Below are positions 1 to 3,200 of a stretch of DNA of 5,529 nt, in pieces. The DNA comes from Myxococcota bacterium. GTDB lineage: Bacteria; Myxococcota; Polyangia; GCA-2747355; JAKLHH01. The notes beneath the pieces were generated by a model, which searched no databases, was not told where the DNA came from, and was given only the letters and a program-made list of their open reading frames with translations. The stretch covers positions 1 to 5,529 of the forward strand of contig JAKLHH010000595.1 in assembly GCA_022710245.1 (NCBI GenBank), written 5' to 3'. Each line of letters starts with the position of its first letter. The stretch's first letter is position 1. Both the position numbers and the translations under genes were made by a program.

Positions 1-471
1 GTTCACGGACAGGACGGGGACGGGGACGTCCTCGGTCCCGGACGTCGCGCGCGCGGCATCTCGGCCCCGCTCTGGCGGGCGCTTCGCAGTCGCGACGAGA
101 CCTGCGCCTTCCCTGGCTGCACGGCGCGCCGAGGGCTCGTCGTCCATCACGTGGAGCACTGGGTGAAGGGGGGCGAGACGCGGCTGCCGAACCTCATCCG
201 CGTCTGCAAGGCCCATCACTGGGCCCTGCACGAGGGCGGCTTTCGCGTGCTGGGGCGCGCGCCCGCGGCGCTGCGCTTCGTCGCTCCGGACGGCCAGCTG
301 CTCCCCACAAGCCCGGTCCCGCCGGCGGCCGACGCCCTCGCGCTCGCTCGCCGCAGCCGTGCGATCGGGCTCGACCTCGGCCCGCAGACCGGGCTCACGC
401 GCTGGCGAGGGGAGGCCATGGACTACGACTGGGCCATCGAGAGCCTCCTGCGCCATCGACGCGCCGGCTGA
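1..471 (+). CDS. HNH endonuclease-domain protein (DUF222/13E12-type), C-terminal part
   Basis: Reading frame 1 is open from the left edge to a TGA at 469-471, giving the last 156 residues; the start lies outside the window. Visible residues 31-81 form a classic HNH nuclease module. A zinc-type C35-x4-C40 (with PGC) is followed by the catalytic-type H49-H50, the spacer 'HWVKGGET', N64-L65, and C69-x2-H72-H73 ending in HEGGF. This arrangement is typical of the HNH domain at the end of DUF222 (REP13E12-like) proteins, which often occur in many copies in actinobacterial and deltaproteobacterial genomes. The tail after the domain is Ala/Pro-rich and ends in a short 'MDYDWAIESLL' segment that I associate with the deltaproteobacterial branch. 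All metal and catalytic positions look intact. The family is predicted to cut DNA or nick it, but its cellular role is mostly unknown. The N-terminal DUF222 part cannot be seen, so that part of the assignment is inferred. Confidence 0.9.
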   Translation, partial: VHGQDGDGDVLGPGRRARGISAPLWRALRSRDETCAFPGCTARRGLVVHHVEHWVKGGETRLPNLIRVCKAHHWALHEGGFRVLGRAPAALRFVAPDGQLLPTSPVPPAADALALARRSRAIGLDLGPQTGLTRWRGEAMDYDWAIESLLRHRRAG

Positions 472-515
472 CTCACTCCCCGGTGGATTGGCGATCATCC
501 GGAGGCCGAGACCCC

Positions 516-554
516 CGCGCCGCCCGCGCCGCCCACGCCGCCACCCGCGCCGCC
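516..554. repeat. C-rich 9-bp tandem repeat (CGCGCCGCC)n
   Basis: Three consecutive 9-bp units (516-524 and 525-533 identical; 534-542 with one G-to-A change) are followed by a 3-base ACC insert and one further exact unit at 546-554. The array lies outside any gene and ends exactly where the G-run block begins. It is too short and too pure in C/G to tell a replication-slippage repeat from a functional element. Confidence 0.75.
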
Positions 555-585
555 GGGGAGGGAGGGGGCGGGGCCGGGGCGGGGG
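555..585 (+). other. Putative G-quadruplex tract (six G-runs)
   Basis: The plus strand carries six runs of guanine of lengths 4, 3, 5, 4, 4 and 5, separated by loops of only 1, 1, 1, 2 and 1 bases. This comfortably exceeds the usual four-run G3+ definition of a potential intramolecular G-quadruplex. The part at 564-585 (G5-C-G4-CC-G4-C-G5) is also a perfect 22-base mirror repeat. It would lie in the 3' untranslated RNA of the HNH gene, and on the template strand beyond the end of the OmpA-like gene. Whether it folds is not shown by sequence alone. Confidence 0.7.
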
Positions 586-596
586 CCAGGTCCTGG
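586..596. repeat. Short perfect palindrome CCAGG-T-CCTGG
   Basis: Two 5-bp arms flank a single central base, immediately after the G-run block. It could extend a structured 3' end for transcripts arriving from either side. There is no T-tract, and the one-base centre is too tight for a stable RNA hairpin without opening pairs, so I do not call it a terminator. Confidence 0.4.
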
Positions 597-661
597 AGCT
601 GCGACCCGACTCCGCCCGCCACACCGTGACCCACCACGTCGAGGCCCGGCGTCGCCCGCGC

Positions 662-1228
662 TCAGGGCGTATCGGACGGCCAGGAGAGCACGAGCAGCTC
701 GACCCGCCGGTTGCTCTCTCTGTGCGAGGCGCTCTTGCCCGGCCGCGCCGGTCGCCGGTTGCCGAGGCTGCGCACGCGGACGCGCGCCTCCGGGAACCCT
801 CGCGCCACGAAGTAGCGCTGCACCGCGAGAGCGCGCGCCAGGCCGAGCGCTTCGGGATCCCGCTCCACATCGTCGGCGTGGCCGACGAGCTCGATGAGCT
901 GCCGGTGCCCCCCACAGCCGCGCAGGCAGCCGAGGTTGTCGTCGATGCCCCGGCGCTGATGGTCCTGGATGAGGGCGCTGCTCGCGGCGAAGTAGACCTG
1001 GTTGAACCAGCAGTCGCAGCTGCGGCGGAGGATCACCCCGCCCTCGCGCGGCGCCGGCACGCGTGCGCCGGCCGCCGGGGCGCTGGCCGCCGGAGCGCTG
1101 GCAGCCGGAGTGCTCGCGGCACCTCCCGCGCCCGGCGCTCCGGCGCGAGGAGGCGCGCTCTGGCGCGCGCTGCATCGCGCTCCAGTCAGCGCCAGCAGCA
1201 GGAGCAGGAGCAGCAGCGACCACCGCAC
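662..1228 (-). CDS. OmpA-like peptidoglycan-binding envelope protein
   Basis: The predicted product has 188 residues from a GTG start. Residues 2-18 form a short export signal (R2, then a run of eight leucines, then ALTGAR). Residues 25-62 are an Ala/Pro/Gly linker with PAASA repeats, and about 76-181 form an OmpA C-terminal-like domain. Family landmarks are 'VYFAASSALI' (78-87), 'GHADD' (116-120), 'LARALAV' (130-136), G144, a Gly at 156, and 'ESNRRVELLVL' (171-181). D119 and R132 align with the two residues that hold diaminopimelate in E. coli OmpA (D271, R286), although the loop between them is two residues shorter. The role inferred is non-covalent anchoring of the envelope to peptidoglycan. 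C71, C73, C101 and C105 could form disulfides in the periplasm. C19 sits where a lipoprotein cysteine would, but the preceding residues (G-A-R) do not match a lipobox. The GTG start is preferred because GGAGG lies six bases upstream of it; an in-frame ATG at 1309 has poor ribosome-site spacing and would put about 31 residues before the signal. Confidence 0.88.
   Translation of the reverse strand: MRWSLLLLLLLLALTGARCSARQSAPPRAGAPGAGGAASTPAASAPAASAPAAGARVPAPREGGVILRRSCDCWFNQVYFAASSALIQDHQRRGIDDNLGCLRGCGGHRQLIELVGHADDVERDPEALGLARALAVQRYFVARGFPEARVRVRSLGNRRPARPGKSASHRESNRRVELLVLSWPSDTP
1065..1109 (-). repeat. 15-bp tandem repeat inside OmpA-like gene (Ala/Pro linker)
   Basis: Three head-to-tail 15-bp units (1065-1079, 1080-1094, 1095-1109) differ by one to a few bases, and a degenerate fourth follows at 1110-1124. 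Read on the minus strand they encode Ala-Pro-Ala-Ala-Ser/Gly steps in the linker between the export signal and the OmpA-like domain. Because the unit is a multiple of three, copy-number change would alter linker length without shifting the frame. Confidence 0.75.
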
Positions 1229-1318
1229 AGGGAGCCTCCAGTCGGGAGCTGCGGCGACCGTAGCATCGACGCTCGAGAACCACCACCGCGTCCGGTTGTC
1301 CGCTACCATGGTCCTGAC
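1229..1318. promoter_or_regulatory. Divergent intergenic region serving two genes
   Basis: Only 90 bp separate the GTG of the OmpA-like gene from the ATG of the membrane protein gene, so both promoters should lie here or overlap the neighbouring coding sequence. I could not find a convincing -35/-10 pair in either direction. A TACCAT at 1304-1309 resembles a -10 box for the plus-strand gene and would give a nearly leaderless transcript, but no -35 partner is visible. An 8-bp palindrome, ACCATGGT, sits at 1305-1312. Confidence 0.45.
1235..1240 (-). promoter_or_regulatory. Ribosome binding site for the OmpA-like gene (decides the GTG start)
   Basis: On the minus strand TGGAGG occupies 1240-1235, with six bases to the GTG at 1228. 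The alternative ATG at 1309 has only an AGGA two bases away, which is too close. This supports the shorter protein beginning just before its leucine-rich export signal. Confidence 0.7.
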
Positions 1319-3049
1319 ATGCGACTCTTGAAGTGGCTCAGCGTGCGTCTCGACCGCCCCCGTGCGGGGCGCTGGGTGATCGTCCTCGCGCTCGTCCTCG
1401 CCCTCCCCGCGCTCTTCGCGCCGCTCGTCGCCGACGAGCACCTGCAGGCGACCAAGTGGAGGACCGAGCGCGGCCGCTTCCTCGAGCGCTGCTTCGTCTT
1501 CGCCAGCGGCGAGCGCGCCGCGAACCAGCGCGAGCTGGAGCACGGCCTCGGCGCCTGGTGGACGGCGCCCGACCTCAAGGTCGCCTTCTGGCGCCCGCTC
1601 TCGGCGGCGACCCACGCGCTCGACCTCGCGCTCTGGCCCGGCCACGCCGTGCTGATGCACGCGCACTCGCTGCTCTGGTTCCTCGCGCTGCTCGTCGCCT
1701 TGAACGCCCTCTACCGCCGGCTCCTCCCCCCGCGCGTGGCGACCCTCGCGCTCGCGCTCTACGCCTGGGACGACGCCCGCGGCGGCGTCCTCTCCTGGGT
1801 CGCGAACCGCAGCGCGCTCCTCGCCGCGCTCCTCGGGGTCTGCGTCCTCCTCGCGCACGACCGCTGGCGGCGCGACGGCTGGCGCCCCGGCGCGGCGCTC
1901 GGCCCGCTGCTGCTCGTCCTCGGCCTCCTCGCCGGCGAGATGGCCCTCGCGACGACCGGCTTCCTCCTCGGCCACGCGCTCTTCGTGGACCAGGGGCCCC
2001 TCGCGCGGCGCCTGGCCCGGCTGACGCCCTACCTCCTCGTCGTGCTGGTCTGGCAGGCCGCCTCCGTCGCCGGCGGCTACGGCGTGGCGGCCTCGGGCAG
2101 CTACGTCCACCCGCTCCACGAGCCGCTCGCGTACCTGCTCAAGCTCCTCGAGCGCGCGCCGCTCCTCTCCCTCGGGCAGCTCACCCCCGTCGCGGCCGAC
2201 TTCGCGGTCTTCTACCCCGCCGCGGTCAAGATCGCGGTCGTGCTGCTGGCCCTCCTCGTGGTCGCCGTCGCCCTGCGGGTGCTCCGCCCGCGGCTCGCCG
2301 CCGACCCGCGCTCCGGCCTCTGGCTCGTCGGCGCCGGGCTCTCGCTGGCGCCGATCGCCGCCGCGGCCCCCGGCGACCGCAACCTGGTCTTCGTCGGGCT
2401 CGGCGTGGCGGCCGCGCTGGCGACGGCGCTCGCGGCGGTGGTGGACACGCCGCCCCGCGCGAGGTGGGAGCGCTTCGTCGTCGGCGCGCTGGTCGTCTGC
2501 AACCTGGCGCTGGCGCCGCTGCTCCTGCCCCTGAAGTGCCTGGCCAGCTTCAACCTGGAGCTGATGCGCGCGGCGGTCGACGCGAGCCTGCCGCGCGACG
2601 CGACGCTCGCCGGCAGGACGCTGATCGTGGTCTCGGCGCCGTCGGAGGGGCCGCTCTTCTTCGCCTGGTCGCAGCGCGACGCGGCGGGGGTGCCCCGGCC
2701 CGCGAGGACGCGGATCCTCGGCCTCAGCCTCGGCGCCGTCTCGGTCACCCGGCTGGACAGCGTCACCCTCCGCCTGCGCGCCGAGCGCGGCCTCTTCGCC
2801 AGCGAGGCGCAGCAGATGCTGCGCGGACCGTCCCGCCCGTTCCGCGTCGGCGAGGTGGTCCAGCTCTCCGACCTGCGCGTGGAGGTCGCCGAGCTCACCG
2901 CCGACGGCCGCCCGCGCGCCGTCGTCTTCCGCTTCGCGGCGCCGCTCGAGGCGCCGGAGCGGCTGTGGCTGCGCGGGAGAGGCTTCGGCCTCGTCCCCTG
3001 GACCCCGCCCCGGGTGGGCGAGACGGTCGTGGTGCCGGCGGCGATCTAG
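1319..3049 (+). CDS. Polytopic membrane protein, GT-C glycosyltransferase-like (PMT/TMTC-type features)
   Basis: This gene encodes 576 residues. About nine to ten membrane segments can be seen: roughly 18-37, 112-132, 137-150, 165-181, 193-222 (possibly two), 236-256, 300-320, 332-350, 354-376 and 385-405. Residues from about 410 to 576 form a soluble, beta-rich domain, probably periplasmic. The acidic pair D39-E40 just after segment 1, 'WRPL' with 'THALDLAL' (91-105), and 'LSWVANRSALLAAL' (158-171) recall protein O-mannosyltransferase/TMTC-type GT-C enzymes. Those use lipid-linked sugars on the outer face of the membrane. Unlike TMTC-like relatives it has no TPR repeats. Enzyme activity is therefore an inference, and the C-terminal domain is not one I recognise. 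The ATG at 1319 is the best start: the frame stays open far upstream, but that stretch lies antisense to the OmpA-like gene and is Arg/Pro-rich shadow. No clear Shine-Dalgarno precedes the ATG. A GTG at 1343 (residue 9) is an alternative. Confidence 0.8.
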   Translation: MRLLKWLSVRLDRPRAGRWVIVLALVLALPALFAPLVADEHLQATKWRTERGRFLERCFVFASGERAANQRELEHGLGAWWTAPDLKVAFWRPLSAATHALDLALWPGHAVLMHAHSLLWFLALLVALNALYRRLLPPRVATLALALYAWDDARGGVLSWVANRSALLAALLGVCVLLAHDRWRRDGWRPGAALGPLLLVLGLLAGEMALATTGFLLGHALFVDQGPLARRLARLTPYLLVVLVWQAASVAGGYGVAASGSYVHPLHEPLAYLLKLLERAPLLSLGQLTPVAADFAVFYPAAVKIAVVLLALLVVAVALRVLRPRLAADPRSGLWLVGAGLSLAPIAAAAPGDRNLVFVGLGVAAALATALAAVVDTPPRARWERFVVGALVVCNLALAPLLLPLKCLASFNLELMRAAVDASLPRDATLAGRTLIVVSAPSEGPLFFAWSQRDAAGVPRPARTRILGLSLGAVSVTRLDSVTLRLRAERGLFASEAQQMLRGPSRPFRVGEVVQLSDLRVEVAELTADGRPRAVVFRFAAPLEAPERLWLRGRGFGLVPWTPPRVGETVVVPAAI

Positions 3050-3140
3050 CCAACGTGGATTCGCGAGGCCACCCCACCTACAGAATCGTACAGCGGGCTA
3101 CCGAGGCGAGCGGCGTTCGTCACCGCGACAGAATCGACGC

Positions 3141-3169
3141 TAGACGGCGGCTGGCGACGCTCCTAGAAT
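3141..3169 (+). promoter_or_regulatory. Putative sigma70-type promoter of the CARDB gene
   Basis: A -35-like TAGACG (four of six to TTGACA) at 3141-3146 and a -10-like TAGAAT (five of six to TATAAT) at 3164-3169 are separated by exactly 17 bases. Transcription would begin near 3176, leaving a leader of about 25 bases that includes the AGGAGG ribosome site. The match is good for GC-rich DNA but rests on pattern only. Confidence 0.55.
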
Positions 3170-3189
3170 GGACGCTCTTCGCACATCTC

Positions 3190-3195
3190 AGGAGG
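3190..3195 (+). promoter_or_regulatory. Strong Shine-Dalgarno AGGAGG of the CARDB gene
   Basis: A full AGGAGG lies five bases (AATTC) before the ATG at 3201. It fixes the start of the gene and suggests efficient translation, in contrast to the poor ribosome site of the membrane protein gene upstream. Confidence 0.85.
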
Positions 3196-3200
3196 AATTC

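Larger units (their letters stand above)
472..661. other. Convergent intergenic region, extremely GC-rich
   Basis: This 190-bp gap separates the stop of the HNH gene (plus) from the stop of the OmpA-like gene (minus). I see no credible coding sequence. It holds a weak imperfect hairpin just after the HNH stop (CCGG arms near 480-502 with a mismatched internal loop), a 9-bp tandem C-rich repeat (516-554), a G-run block (555-585), and a small perfect palindrome CCAGG-T-CCTGG (586-596). No U-tract follows any stem, so no standard intrinsic terminator is supported on either strand. Confidence 0.7.
3050..3200 (+). promoter_or_regulatory. Leader region of the CARDB gene
   Basis: This 151-bp stretch follows the membrane protein stop and is noticeably less GC-rich than its surroundings. 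It contains a candidate sigma70-type promoter, the ribosome site of the next gene, and related short direct repeats (ACAGAATCG at 3080-3088 and 3128-3136; AGAAT-C/G-GACGCT at 3130-3141 and 3165-3176). No intrinsic terminator is seen after the membrane protein gene: the only stem there is GTGG/CCAC around 3055-3072, without a T-run. Confidence 0.6.

Noticed and set aside
480..502. Possible intrinsic terminator after the HNH gene
   Set aside because: The stem has only four plus three pairs around a mismatched internal loop, and no T-tract follows.
495..1286. Second minus-strand open frame (263 codons) overlapping the OmpA-like gene
   Set aside because: It is low-complexity Arg/Ala/Gly/Pro sequence and reads through the non-coding repeat block. 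The other frame carries all OmpA-family landmarks.
1261..1309. Promoter pair for the membrane protein gene in the divergent region
   Set aside because: TACCAT at 1304-1309 is a weak -10 candidate, and the sequence 17 bases upstream (CACCAC) does not resemble a -35, so I did not call a promoter.
359..1318. Upstream extension of the membrane protein frame to an ATG at 359
   Set aside because: The extension is Arg/Pro/Gln-rich, overlaps the HNH gene end and runs antisense to the whole OmpA-like gene. Plausible protein begins only at 1319.
1229..2119. Upstream extension of the OmpA-like frame on the minus strand to 2119
   Set aside because: The extra residues are charged Glu/Arg/Gly shadow sequence antisense to the membrane protein. 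A ribosome site and export signal mark the true start at 1228.
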